The translations under genes and the position numbers were made by a program. DNA of 64,000 bases from positions 310,001 to 374,000 of the forward strand of contig JAJKFH010003988.1 in assembly GCA_023333565.1 (NCBI GenBank), written 5' to 3'. The notes under the pieces are model-generated. The model did not search any database. It was not told the DNA's origin and saw nothing but the letters and a program-made list of their open reading frames with translations. Below are positions 40,301 to 52,217 of this stretch, one piece after another. This DNA comes from Puffinus mauretanicus (taxonomy: Eukaryota; Chordata; Aves; Procellariiformes; Procellariidae). How positions within the stretch are numbered: position 1 is the stretch's first letter; each line of letters starts with the position of its first letter.

Positions 40301-42113
40301 AATTTTTCAGACTAGTTTCATATGCAGATGCTCTATTCCAGAATAAACATCAGATTTTAAATCATTTTTGCATGAAGACAATTAGAACAACAGTTATTTT
40401 ATGAATAAGTGACTACCTCTGCAGTTTGTTTTCACGTGTTGGCAAAACCACAGACGACAGATTCTAGATAGATAAGGAAGTTTTTATGTTTGAGTTTGAA
40501 AAAGCGATTCAGTCTGTACCCCTGAACAAAGTCCGTGGCAGCAGAATACAACTCCTAAATTCTATAAATACTTTAACCACACTCTGGAACTTATTTTTAA
40601 AATACTGTTTGCATACTAGAAGTTGTACTTAATACCTAATCTATGTTATTGCTATAGGTTAGTCACAGTTCTAGGATCCTTATCTTTTTGGCATATTTAA
40701 TGCATTTTTCTTTGTCTGTTTTTAATCTAAGTTATTGCTCAGAGCACTAGTGACCCAGTTCCTTCCCCCTCTTGTTTACAGATGAGGTGAGTCTGTACAG
40801 AACAGATAAACTATGACTACTAAGAGATTATTTAATGCTAGCTAAAGTCAGCTGGCATGCTTGTGAAGGTTTTATTATAGGCGTCTGAAAAGTCCTGTCT
40901 TCAAGTGGAATCATCTTATATCTTTACTGCTTGTTATAGCCTATGCTGTTTACTAATTCACGTTGATTATTGTGGGTTCAAAAGTCAATTCCATTAACAC
41001 AACAAAATCCAAAGGTTTTGTGTTCTATTTTTGTTAGGGAGGGAAACCTTCTTCTTCTGCTCTGTAATTATGAAGCCTGTTGCACAGAGAAAGCAGCAGT
41101 TAAAGATACCTATATCACAATAGGCTATACTGATCACTGACTCATCATTCTCTAGGCCATATTTCGACATTTAGAAGGAATCTGGATCAAAGATTGCCAT
41201 AAATATTTAAATAAGACCAGCATTTCTTTAATATCATAGGTTACAGTAATAGTAGAACTAGGGATACCTGTTAGCCCTTGTTGAAGGATGCTTGGTTTAT
41301 GTTAAGTAAATTTCTCTTTATGTGTTAAAAGCTTTTGGCAAAACTTGAACTGCTTCAATTAAATATTCTTTCACATCACACCAGACTTCATCTTAGAATA
41401 GCTCTTCCAACCAATAAATGAAGACAGATCCCGTAGTCTTGTGAAGTCTTGCTTTCTATACATAAATCTCTGTTTTTTCTGGAGACTGTAGAGAGCGTGC
41501 ACTCTACCAACAGAGGTACTGGTGAAAAGCATAACCATTTACCATCGCCAGCCTTCTGCAGGATGCTACATTTTTGATGTACCTGCTTTTTGAGCTGCTT
41601 ACGCAGCCACTAATTCTATAAACATGACTCAGATCACCATTAGCAGTTTAACTAGGAGGTCTTTGCTTAACCTAACACGTTCTAACTGAAGAAGAAAAGG
41701 AAAAGCCCCTCAAGATGATCTCCAGACCAGTATAAGGGGACTAATCTCTAGGCAGAGGTTTGCTACTGAAGCATAGTGAAGCCAGAAGACACTATGCATC
41801 TGCAATTACATTTTGACTATTTCTTTTTAAGGATAGATAAAGAGTTATCCTTCACAGCTGGTTAGCCGTATAGAGAAGCATGGGAGACCTCTGCTACCGT
41901 ACTTAAAAAATTAAGCAAGGGGGCACCCTGATTGCATCCTGACCCCAATTTATGGTGAGTCTGCCCTACCCTGTGTTGTGATACCTACAGGGGGGAAATC
42001 TGTCATCATGCAGATGGAAAGAGAGCTGCAGATTACTCCAGCCAGCATCTAGACTCTGGGGAGTGATTTTATCTTGCTCATCTTCAGGTTATTTCGAGAA
42101 ATGAGTAGAAAAA
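37371..42113. other. Intron, unique AT-rich sequence
   Basis: No exon or named repeat recognised. A gtgagt site near 40787 follows a tttacag acceptor by only five bases, too close to define an exon. The interval 39100-42100 is notably poor in open frames and repeats. Confidence 0.45.
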
Positions 42114-42260
42114 ATGGAATAGTTCCATTTGGAAGGGACCTACAACGATCATCTAGTCCAACTGCCTGATCACTTCAGAGCTCACCAGTAGTTAAAGCAT
42201 GTTATTAAGGGCATTGTCCAAATGCCTCTTAAACACTGACAGGCTTGGGGTGTCGACCAT
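42114..42260 (-). mobile_element. CR1 LINE 3' fragment, antisense
   Basis: The + strand shows aatggaatagttccatttgg, 'aagggacctacaacgatca', 'tctagtccaactgcctgat', 'ttaaagcatgttattaaggg' and 'gcctcttaaacactgacagg' in the order expected for the reverse complement of a CR1 3' end from an older subfamily. It includes part of the C-terminal ORF2 coding end but no open frame. Confidence 0.85.
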
Positions 42261-42839
42261 GGGGCATGAGGCATTGGCCATTTCTAACTATTTACATAAA
42301 GCATCAGGAGTTAACAGATGTGTTTCCCTTGAAGTAATTTTACTTACCCAGCATCACATATCTGACTCTGGAGAGAGTCCTAAATTCAGTTTAGAGGTAA
42401 TAAATGGTCATGCTGTCAAATTTGTGTACGCTTATTGCAAGAAACTTACACCTGAACTTTAAGAAAAATAATATCCAGAAATGAAGGAAGTGAAAAGTCA
42501 CTTTATTAATAGTTTTACCCAATATACCCCCTAAGCGTATATAGATCCCACTTGAGAACCTTCTAGAGCCAATTAATCTGTCATGGCAGATCTCCTGCTC
42601 GGGGTCTAATCTGAGCTTCTAGATAGAAAACATAACGAGGCAGATCCTACCGTGGAAAGTCAACATCCATCAGAAGAGCTTGTTTTGGACCTGGCAAGTC
42701 AGCATATTCAGCCTGCCCTGAGCTGTGTCTGGGTACTTGAAACTGGAAAAGACTAGATATATTTTTCATGGTTTTAAAAAGAGGCTTTTTCAGCTTCTAT
42801 TTGCATCGTTATAACGGAAGTGTTGTGTTATTGAGGATC

Positions 42840-42945
42840 TTGCAGTGGGACTCAGGAGGTCTGACTCGTGTTTGGTAATGGGTGACAAAGAAATGTGCAT
42901 CTTTGTCCCAGATCTGAAAGGAGGTGATAATAGGAAAGGTCTTTA
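42840..42945 (+). repeat. Probable MIR SINE, sense
   Basis: Forward MIR order: 'gtgggactcaggaggtctga', 'tggtaatgggtgac', 'tttgtcccagatctgaaag' and 'gaggtgataatagg', matching the usual ggactcaggag..gtgacc..cccatctgtaaaa..gggataata pattern. Diverged, borders approximate. Confidence 0.5.
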
Positions 42946-43199
42946 TAGGGTACCATGCCAGATACATTGTTCTGAATCTCTATATAAAACTAAATGGGTT
43001 AGGACCTGCTAAGAGCCTGCTAGTCCTTATTTTTCCTTATTCACAAAAAAAAAAAAATCAAGTGTAACTTCTCAGTGGGTATCACTCAGCACGTCCTTGA
43101 AAGGGACAGCATGGTCGGAAGAGAGGAGAAACTGTGTTAGAGGAGACGATGCAGCGGGGTGCTTGTGTCAGGCTTGTTTTGTGGAGGGTGCAGGCTACC

Positions 43200-43390
43200 C
43201 CAGCCTTTCCCGACAGCTAACTTCTGCTGCGCGGCCAGCTGCGAGCTGCTGCGCCGCGCATCGCCCTGCCTCGCCCCCGCCTGCCCCGGACCCTGCGCCC
43301 TCAGATCGCCTGCCGCCTCGCTCGGAGAAGCAAAAAAAGCCTAAAAATGGGAAGTGAAGAGGGCGGGGACTGAACCCAGCATGCAACCAA
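43200..43390. promoter_or_regulatory. Second GC- and CpG-rich islet
   Basis: GC-rich patch with many CpGs, for example in ctgcgcggccagctgcg and ctgcgccgcgcatcgcc, in AT-rich intron. Overlapping frames of 60-88 codons on both strands are composition effects. It may be a small CpG island, a regulatory element or a decayed GC-rich repeat. No exon signals are convincing. Confidence 0.3.
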
Positions 43391-45802
43391 CTGCCATGCT
43401 GCTCAGCTGGGGGAAGGGAACGAGGAACGTAGGGTTGCTGATGTCTAATCACTACTAACACCGTCAGTATTTCAAGTGATTTTAATTTAGTTAGCTGTTT
43501 GGCTTTGCTTAAAGTGCCAATTTACAGTGATATATAATTCATAAACACAAAAATATCTCTAAAATACGCAATGCATGCAAATGTTTGCTGTTCATAAGGT
43601 ACCTACTTTTTAATATATATGTACACGGACTTAACTGAAGCCAGAAATAAAGCTAAACCCACATGTATTGTTTTTTCTGGTGTCAGTTATAAAGCACCCC
43701 TCTCTGAACTATGGTAATTTCTGAAACAATTTAGTGACCAGTGAAGCCATTTAGCATTCGTGTAAATTCACAGAGGAACTTTAACTGCTTATTTCAGCAT
43801 CATTAATACAGAATAAATATGAAGTGAAAAGTTAGTTCTTGAACTTTTCTTTTGACCTAGTTAAACACTGTGGTTTGAATTTTCTAAATTGTATAACCTT
43901 TTCCTCTGTGCTTTGAAACATGCTGTGTGTTGTATTGTTACTTTTTCCAGGAAGAGTGACTTAGAATTTTTGCTAGTGTCCATAAATCTCTGCAATTTTT
44001 TGTACATCCTTTGTTGGTATTTTTGTCCTGGCATTTAATATCAGAACACAAAACACAAGAAGAACACTTGGCTTGCATCAGTGCTGTCCTGACCTAGCGA
44101 GCAGTAACAAAAAGTATGATTCATATGCACCATTATTAAGCAGTGTCCCTGTGTTCGAGGAGGGAACCCCTTTTTTTACCCATATAAAGTAAATTCAAAG
44201 CAGAAGAGAGCAGTTCGGTGAGCACATGGGAGTTTTAATGTGTTTATTTTCCCATGTTATTGTTCATTGCTATTAAGTCCAACAAAAGTAACAGCACTGT
44301 AAATTACGCCTTTGATACTATTCCTCTTTTGAGATTGGGTTGGTATAATGACAGATAGCATGTGGTTGGGCTCTTTGTTTTTCTTTTTTAGTAGACGTGT
44401 GTAAACAAGCTCTATAAGGAAGACAATCTTTTCCTACGTGGAACAAAAGAAATAAATTTTGAATTATTAAAAGAAAATAGTAAAATCGATAAAAGAGAAA
44501 AAAAATATTTAATGTGAAAAGAAATGAAATGACCACTGCTAGGGTCCATTTCTGTAAGACATATATGAAGACATTTCTGTCTAGAAGACGACGATGTCTA
44601 AAGCTTCGTGAGTTCGTACTGTGAAACAGGAATTTACAGCAATTGCAAAAACGTGGCAGAAGCATACTTGCCGTGTTCATCACTGGCACGCTCCGAAGTG
44701 TTCTAGAGGAGTCGGCCGCTTGGCCTGCGGGTTCCTGCCGGTGGGGAAGGATCTTCTTCTCAGCTGCAGGAGCAGGGGTGCTTCCTGCTCCCGTGAGAAA
44801 GTGAAACCGTTTTGAGCAGATGTGGCCGGCCCTGGCTCTGCACGCTCTTCCTGAGCTAAATCTTTGTGGTTCTGCTGCTGGATGCTTTTATATCTGCCTG
44901 GGTTCGCCTTCTCCACAGCTTGGTCTCTGGAGCACAGCAAGGTGCTCTCTTTCTTTTTTCTTCACCCAGCCCAACATGCTGCCTTTTCAGCACTTCTTGC
45001 AATAGGGAACGAGTACTCTCAGATTTATTCTCCCCCTCTGAAAACATGTTTGCAATTCCTAAAGTTATAAATCAAGTTTTGATCACACTTTACTGCTTTG
45101 TTATTTTACTTTTACTCTTTATTTTACTTATTACTCAAGGGTTTTAACATTTGTAATATCAGTGCTGAAAGTTCCTGTTTTCTAGTATTTTTGAAGGAGT
45201 TGTGTAGCTAATATCGCATCAGATATTCTTAGGTCTTCATAAAATAAATTTTTCAGTATTTACTGCATTGTCACGCTGAAAAATTGGGACAGAATCTTAA
45301 GACATACTGCTTCAAGTTGAGGGGAACATAGTAAATCAATTACCTATGGATGTCAGATTTCAACAGAAAAACATTCCTGTCCTCCTCATTGGGTGCTGCA
45401 TGTTCTTTGACCAGGAATAGATTGTGTGGCATGGTTTGCCACAAAGTGCAAGGAAAAAATCTTATTTAAGTGAAAAAAAAAAGCAATGTTCTTTCATCAA
45501 ATTATTCCAAATTCATCAGTTTCACCTCACTTCTGTGGAACGGTTCTGAAGGGATGCCACAATGTTAACCATTTTAATACAGTACTTCCCAAACAAGTTC
45601 AAAACAGTTGGTGGAAGATAAGATGCAGTCTTAAATCCAGAAGTAATTGGACGTGCTGATACTTTGGATGTTTATTTGGAGTCGTTGGCCTTTATCACTC
45701 TGAAACATTAAATGCAGAGAAACAAAGCTACCCGTTCGGCTGAGTTCATGACAATGTGTACTGCCCACTGCAGATGTGTGTAGTTCCTGGTGGAGGTTCC
45801 TC
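43391..45802. other. Intron, unique sequence
   Basis: No exon or named transposon recognised. A moderately GC-rich patch at 44690-44850 allows overlapping short frames. The 123-codon minus-strand frame at 44318-44689 is rich in Phe, Leu and Lys, has no domain, and looks like AT-rich chance sequence. Confidence 0.4.
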
Positions 45803-46077
45803 TGTCTAGGTCTGGGCTGGGATGGAGGTAACCTTCTCCACAGCAGCCCTCATAGTGCTGCGCTTTGTATTTTTATCTAGAACAGTGTTCATCACACACC
45901 GATGTTTTGGCTACTGCTTAGCGGTACTCATAGAGCATCAAGGCTGTCTCTCCAACTGCCCCCCGTCACCCCCCAAAGGCCAGTAGGCTGGGGATGGGCA
46001 AGAGGTTGGGACCACTGACCCCAGGTGACCAAAGAGATATTCCATACCATATGATGTCCTGTCCAGCAAAAAAAGCT
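45803..46077 (+). mobile_element. Truncated LTR of the same avian ERV family
   Basis: The 5' half of an LTR related to the one at 10000-10516 and on the same strand. Landmarks: 5' end tgtctaggtctgggctggga; 'accgatgttttggctactgc' near 45898; 'aggctggggatgggcaagag' near 45985; 'accccaggtgaccaaagaga' near 46018; 'attccataccatatgatgtc' near 46039. It stops just after the position where the LTR TATA region would begin, so the 3' half is missing. No internal retroviral sequence adjoins it. Confidence 0.75.
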
Positions 46078-46270
46078 AAGAGAAAGAACGATATTTAGGT
46101 TTCTTCAAAAGCACTCACAACTTTACCCATAGGTAGATTTTCCCATGCGTAATCTTGGATTTGATCATACAGCGGTGAAATAGTGAATTATGCTATAAAT
46201 AATCTGTGAATTTTGTACGTATGCTAATTGTCCAAAAACTGACTTGGTCCACTCTGATGTATTACTCTTA

Positions 46271-47950
46271 TCACAGAATCACAGAATGGTTGAGCTTGGA
46301 AGGGACCTCTGCAGGTCACCTTCTCCAAACCCCCTGCTCAAGGAGGGCTACCCAGAGCTGGTTTCCCAGGACTGTGTCTGGATGACTGTTTAATATCTCC
46401 AAGGATGGATACTCCATGACCTCTCTGGGCAATCTGTGCCAGTGCTCAGTCACCCTCACAGTGAAAAAGTGTTTCCTGATGTTCAAAGGGAATGTCCTGT
46501 GTTTCAGTTTGTGCCCAGTGCCTCTGATGCTGTCACTGGGCACCACTGAAACCACCACCTGGTTCCGTCCTCTTTGCACCCTCTTTTCAGATATTTATAT
46601 ACATTAATAAGATCCCCCCTGATCTTTCTCTTTTCCAGGATGAACAGTCCCAGCTTTCAGGCTTTTCTGATAGGAGAGATGCTCCATCTCTTAATCATCT
46701 TGATGGCCCTTTGCTGGACTCTCTCCGGTATATCCATGTCTCTCTTTTACTGGGGAGCCCAGAACTGGACACAGGACTTCAGGTGTGGCCTCACCATTGC
46801 TGACCAGAGGGGAAGGATCATCTCCCTCAACCACTTGACAACACTCCTCCTAATGCAGCCCAAGATGCCATTAGCCAAGAGCACATTGCTGGTTCATGTT
46901 CAACTTGGTGTCCAGCAGGACCCCCAGGGCCTTTTCTGCCAAGCTGCTGTCCAGCTGGGTAGCCACCAGCATGTGTTGGTACATGGTGTCGTTCCTTCTC
47001 AGGTGCAGGACTTTGCACTTCTCCTTGTTGAACTTCATGAGCATCCTGTCAGAGAGTTTCTCCAGCCTGTCTAGGTCCTTCTGGATGGCAGCACGACCCT
47101 CTGGTGTATCAGCCACTCCTCCCAGTTTGATGTCATCTGCAAATGTTCTGAGGGTACACTGCCTCGATCATCCAGCTCATTAATTAAGATGTTAAGCAGG
47201 ACTGGACCCAGTATTGACCCCTGTAGTACACCACTAGTCACTGGCCTCCAACTAGACTTTGCATCACTTATCACCACCCTCTGGACCTGGCCATTCAGCC
47301 AGTTTTCAACCCACCTTACTGTCTGCTTATCCAGCCCATAAATCAACAGCTCATCCATGAGGATCTTATGGGAGACAGTGTCAAAGGCCTTACTGAAGTC
47401 CAGGTAGACAATATCCACTGTTCTCCCCTCATTTACCAAGCCAGTCACTTCATCATAGAAGTTTATCAAGTTGGTCGAGCATGCTTTCCCCTCAGTGAAG
47501 CCACGCTGACTACTCCTGATAATTTTCTGATCCTTAATGTGCCTGCAAATGGTTTCCAGAATTAGCTGCTCCATCACCTTCCCATGGATGGAGGTGAGGC
47601 TGAACCAACCTGTAGTTGCCTGGGTCCTCCTTCTTGCCCTTCTTGAAGATGCAGGTGACATTTGCTTTTCTCCAGTATTTGGGCATGTCTCCTAGCCACC
47701 ACGATTGATCAAATATCACCAAGAGTGGTCTTGCAATGACATCTGACAGCTCACTTGTGGCTGCATCCCATCGGGCACCGTGGTCCAGCTTGCTTAAGTA
47801 TTCTCAGACCTGATCATGTTCCACCAAGGGTATGTCTTTCTTGCTCCAACCTTACCCCCTGCTCTCTGGGACCTGGGACTCCTGAAGGCTGGTCTTGCTA
47901 GAAAAAACTGAGGCAAAGAGGATATTCAATATTTCCACCTTTTGGTTCAA
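46271..47950 (-). mobile_element. CR1 LINE with reverse transcriptase, antisense, defective
   Basis: About 1.7 kb 5'-truncated CR1 on the minus strand. Its 3' end is at 46271, where the + strand reads atcacagaatcacagaatgg followed by 'ttgagcttggaagggacct'. Reading leftwards from about 47950 on the minus strand come a linker with an LFASVF-like segment, the reverse transcriptase, the C-terminal ORF2 segment (RLPREVMEYPSLEI, about 46380-46420) and the 3' UTR. It belongs to an older or different subfamily from the 25-28 kb copy, as judged by its 3' UTR and protein differences. The 5' border is approximate. Confidence 0.9.
46871..47722 (-). pseudogene. CR1 ORF2 reverse transcriptase remnant
   Basis: Reverse-transcriptase domain of the antisense CR1. 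On the minus strand: [16 protein letters not shown] and [12 protein letters not shown] (47722-47534 frame); after a frameshift, [53 protein letters not shown] (catalytic Asp block), [10 protein letters not shown] and [13 protein letters not shown] (47661-47071 frame). The catalytic FADD (minus strand, 47143-47132) lies in another frame, continuous with DRLEKLSDRMLMKFNKEKCKVLHL (47116-46871). At least two frameshifts separate the blocks, so no active enzyme can be made. Confidence 0.9.
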
Positions 47951-49839
47951 AGTAGAGATAAGATGCGTTTCCATGTGTCATGTGCTGTATCGTCATTTTA
48001 AAGTCCATCATATGGTAGCATTTCAGCACTTACCATGGCAAGTTGTAACTACTAGTACTCTATATTCCACTTACTTATTTTTCATACATAATACTTCTTA
48101 TTTAGGTTTCAGCCACCTACTCCTCAGTTGGCTGTTGTTTACCTGATCAGTATGGAATTGCTTCAGTCTTCTGGTCTTTCCTTTTTCTCTTTTGTACAGT
48201 ATTTGAAACTCTCAGACTCATTGTTTTCTCTGTAAATTTCTGTAATGAGGCCAAGTTTAGCTCTGCTAATTCTGAACTTAGATTTTAATAAATTCTTTTA
48301 TCATTAGAAAGTTGATTGATTTCCTCACATCATCTATAGTTGGCATCAGTGAATATGCCACGTACATTTGGTTTGGTTGACAATAGTGTAATCTTCTAGT
48401 GTGGAGTTATTGTCAAATGTGGTTTTTTTTGTTGTATGAATGAAGAGAGAATAATGTAAAATGTCTGGTAAAAATTTGCAGTGAGGCAAGAAAAGTAAAT
48501 TTATTAAGCGTGACTCCAAACAAAATTAAAATCTTCACATTTTCAGAGAATACTCTTCAGTATCAGAGAAGATAGTGATGTTAAATGTCACCATTGGGAT
48601 AAAGGCAAGATGGTGAATAGAGTTAGTAGCATGGAGTGAAGGTTGTGGCTACTGAGGCAGAAGGAGAACCCAAAGGATAGGTGCTTTCATAGGTTGGAAC
48701 AAAAGTCCCCATTCCCAACTTTGAAAATGCCATGATACCTTGCAGGTCTCGCAGCAAATGCTTTTAACAAATCCTTCATTTCAGAGCGCTACTATGTGAC
48801 CGGAAGGTAGTATATTAAAAGTATTATTTAGTAAAAAAAAAAAAATCCTGGCAACGGCAGGCCCATTAATTCAGTCTCAGAAGCATGTAAGAGTTTAGAA
48901 GAAAATTCTGTCAAAAGACATAGCCATAAATGAAGCGGAGAATTGAGACTCCCGTGTGTTTATACTTAGATCGTGCCAGACTAGTCTGATAGTTTCCTTT
49001 GGTGAGATAAATGCAGTAAAATACGATATGTCACATAATTAGTAAGATAAAAATGGAGGAGGATTAGTCCAAGAACTCAGATGTGGGAAGAGACAGACTA
49101 ATGGGAAAAGACAGCTATGAGAGAGTGACGAGTGAAGAGAGGTATTTCACTGATCCTAAAGCACTACTGGAACAGAAAATAACGTGCCCAGGCAAAATGC
49201 GCTGATGGCAGAAAGTAGAGAAGCACCGACGCCTTGAAGTGGTAGTGGGGTAGCGTGTAGAAAGATGTGACAGCTTTGAAGGCTGACGTGTGAAATAGAG
49301 GGGTATTTCCTAGACAAGGTGTAAAGTCATAACTTGTAAGCTAACAGCAAAACTTTAACTCTGTGGCAAGAGGTAGTCAGTTGGAAATGAGAAGAAGAAC
49401 TGTGTGTGCCAGATGATCACCGAGGTATTACCGCATGTCAGAAGAAGTGTTTGCACGGTATATAGGGAGATAAGAAAACTGTTGGATGAGAGTCTTGTGA
49501 GACCTCTGCAGCTCTTCTCCATCCAACCCTGAGTTTTCACGAAGGACAGAATCAAAGTGGCACCAGTATAGAGAAGGACGATGAAATTGGTGGACAAGCT
49601 GCAAAGCCTTTTGCACAAGGACAGGCTTTCGCATGTGTGAGTATACATTTCGCAGCACAGTACATAGGTCACTTGGAGAAACAAGATAATCGATCCAGGC
49701 AGATGCTGTATTCAGGGAGCTAAACTGCTTTTGCTGTCCAGCCCAGCTTAGGCATCTCTGCAGAGTATTGCGCTGTGTGGTGGTCGGCTTATTTAACCTT
49801 GAAAAATGAAGCCTGAGGGAGAATACTACTGCTTTCCGT
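47951..49839. other. Intron, unique or unrecognised old repeat
   Basis: No exon recognised. An A-run lies at about 48831-48845. From about 49000 the sequence becomes purine-rich on the + strand and may be part of the ancient LINE that ends near 50015, but I cannot match it block by block. It includes a 167-codon open frame on the minus strand (49931-49428), discussed among the findings. Confidence 0.35.
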
Positions 49840-50015
49840 GAATTCATGATAGTGCAAACCCCAAGGAGGAGGAAATCCTGTTTAACCTGAGAGGCTTCCA
49901 ACAGAAGAAAAAATAGATGTGAATTGACCATGAATAAGTGCAGGCTGGAAACTAGGAGGCGGCTCTTAACAAGCAGAGGAGTGATGTTCTGAGACAGCTT
50001 GGAAACAGCAGTACA
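49840..50015 (+). mobile_element. Ancient LINE remnant (CR1/L3-like) ORF2 C-terminus
   Basis: The + strand contains a decayed coding block, MNKCRLETRRRLLTSRGVMF followed by a stop and DSL, at about 49930-50000. It is laid out like the terminal ORF2 segment of CR1-clade LINEs, where a basic RFRLDIRxNFFTERV-type block is followed by a W-NxLP motif. Upstream 'gaaaaaatagatgtgaattg' matches, from memory, a widespread old sauropsid LINE. The tryptophan codon is now TGA. Family and 5' limit are uncertain. Confidence 0.5.
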
Positions 50016-51913
50016 AAAATGCTGTTCTTCATACAGGAATGTACAGTTTTGTAAATCATCTGGTTTTATTCATTTATAGTTTGGTGTTGATGACGTAGGT
50101 TGAATACCCAGGTGCTAATTTCCTTCAGGTAATTGCTAGGTAATTGTCTTAGAGTTACGAAGGAATTGCAGAGTTCTTTGATTAATTAACTGAGTAAATG
50201 ACTGTCAGATGGGAACCCTGTCAAAGATCTTTTTGCTCTTTAACAGAAGTGCATCGATTTATGATCTTTTATTTTTTCACTTTTATTTTTTCATTTTGTC
50301 AAGAGGAACCTTGTGAGTGATACCCCATCACTGTAGTTTTGAACGTGGCACAGAACTATCACACACAAAGTAACAAAAGTAGCAGCCTGCTACTTGAGTG
50401 ACTTAAGTCACTTGTTATCCCTTCGTTAAATCATTTTGGGTCAAGACTGATCACCTTGACAAGTACCAGGAAGAAGCAGCATGTTATAATCTCTGCGTAG
50501 AACCAAATGGCGGGTTACAAAGATTGTTTGAAAAGGGGTATTTAAAATCATACGATCTCTGTCAAAAGAGCTCTGAACAATTGGTATCAAAAGGAACACA
50601 TCCAATACATATATTTTTAATGTTCCAGGAGGGAACAACTTATTCCAATATATGGTACATATTTTGCATATTAAGGCAATAGGTTCGTTACTACAAAAGA
50701 TTGCCCACTACAGTTAAAAAGTAAGCAACGTACAGAAGACATGAGGCAGTTAGGTCTAAGGAACAATTTACTTGGAAGGTGCTTTTTTCGTACGTTTCCC
50801 TAACCGCCTCAGATATTATGGGGGAAAGGTCTATGCAGCGGCCTGCGCTCCATGTGTTTCTACTAAATTGCGGTGCATTGTGTTTTAAGCCGTAAGCGCC
50901 AAAGCATTTGTCAGAAAGCGCAGCTAAACTACAGTCTCTTCTCCCAACATTTCAAAATTTCAAAAGCCATTTGTTTTTTGTGTTATAACCCAATTCTCAT
51001 TTGCATCTTCTGCCCAAGATGCAAGATAACAATTACATGAAAATAATATGTAAGTGTTTCTTTGCCTCTTTTACCTTTTTAGCCCTTTTTGGTCTAAAAC
51101 ACTGTAATGCCACTAATTACAATGAATTCTTAGCTGCAAGATTACTTCAGCCGTAATTCTCTTTTAGTTCTTCAACAAAAGTCAATATCTGTGAAAGGTA
51201 TGCATTTTTAACAAATATTTGGACTCTTCACATTGTTTTGGTTGGAAAACTGTTGAAATAGTGAGATACTTCTCCTTTTTAATATGCAAAACATTATTTT
51301 TCATGAAACACAGGAAAAGGCTAGAAATGATAGTTTCTTTGATTACAGATGCAAAATGCTTTCAAGCCAACATTCAATCCAGAAGGTGCTAAAAACATGT
51401 TTCCAGGACTCGATCAGTCTGGTTTTGTGTTTTCATCCCTTCTTTGTCTCTGTCTCTAGCCTGACGGTCTGTCCTTGACACATACACAAACCTTCAGAGA
51501 ACAAAAGGTGACAAAGCCTCTCCACCCAGATGCGTGTTGTATTTTGCTTGTTGTAAGCAGAAGCATTTGCTCAAGTTTTAGGAAAAGTACTGCTGGAAAT
51601 GTTTGAGCTAGCTGGTGCTACGGAGTTGTTTACACAAACATTTCTTGTGTTTATCCCTAGTGGAAGGCAGCTATTGCATGCATATTTCAATCGTGTTTAA
51701 CCCACTGCAGACAATGGCATTTGTTTTAGCGCGTCAGAATTTGGCAAATAGCAGTCTATATTAAGCTGTGTGTTAACCTCTTAATAACTGAATGGTTATG
51801 TGGCCTTGGTTAGATTCCAGTTCGCAGCAGAAGACTGATGAACCCCACATCAAATACTAAAAGTGCATTTTTTCCTTTAGATAATGAAATGCATCTCATA
51901 ATTTCTTTTAGTC

Positions 51914-52217
51914 TATAGAATCATAGAATCATAGAATCATAGAATCATTAAGGTTGGAAAAGACCTCTAAGATCATCAAGTCCAACCGTCAACCCAACAC
52001 CACCATGCCCACTAAACCATGTCCCTAAGCGCCTCATCTACACTTAAGTGTAGACTTTAAAAGACTTAAGTCTTTTAAATACCTCCAGGGGTGGTGACTC
52101 AACCACTTCTCTGGGCAGCCTCTTCCAAGGCTTGACCACTCTTTCAGTAAAGAAATTTCTCCTAATGTCCAATCTAAACCTCCCTTGGTGCAACTTGAGG
52201 TCATTTCCTCTCGTCCA
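51914..52217 (-). mobile_element. CR1 LINE 3' end, antisense, with palindromic insert
   Basis: The + strand begins with four atagaatc octamers, then 'aggttggaaaagacctctaa', 'gatcatcaagtccaaccgtc' and the antisense of the ORF2 C-terminus to about 52217. It is a fairly young CR1 3' fragment. Between gcctcatctacac and tcttttaaatacc, where related copies have only a base or two, there are about 27 extra bases forming palindromes (see findings). It sits 1.2 kb upstream of the ADGRV1 TM3 exon. Confidence 0.95.
52038..52079. repeat. Two adjacent perfect palindromes inside a CR1
   Basis: ctacacttaagtgtag (52038-52053) is a perfect 16-base palindrome. Two bases later, 52056-52079 is a perfect 24-base palindrome centred on acttaagt. 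Both share the cttaag core. They occupy the extra sequence not expected in the parent CR1, which suggests a templated insertion. Confidence 0.9.

Noticed and set aside
40782..40792. Acceptor and donor-like pair (tttacag ... gtgagt)
   Set aside because: Only five bases would lie between them.
44318..44689. 123-codon minus-strand frame
   Set aside because: Phe/Leu/Lys-rich translation of AT-rich DNA; no domain or splice signals.
49428..49931. 167-codon minus-strand frame as a host gene
   Set aside because: No domain, signal or splice context recognised, and it overlaps the antisense of an apparent LINE remnant. Kept as a finding, not annotated as CDS.
51914..51948. Four atagaatc octamers as a microsatellite or CRISPR-like repeat
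   Set aside because: This is the normal 3' tail of a CR1 element; no spacers and no array.
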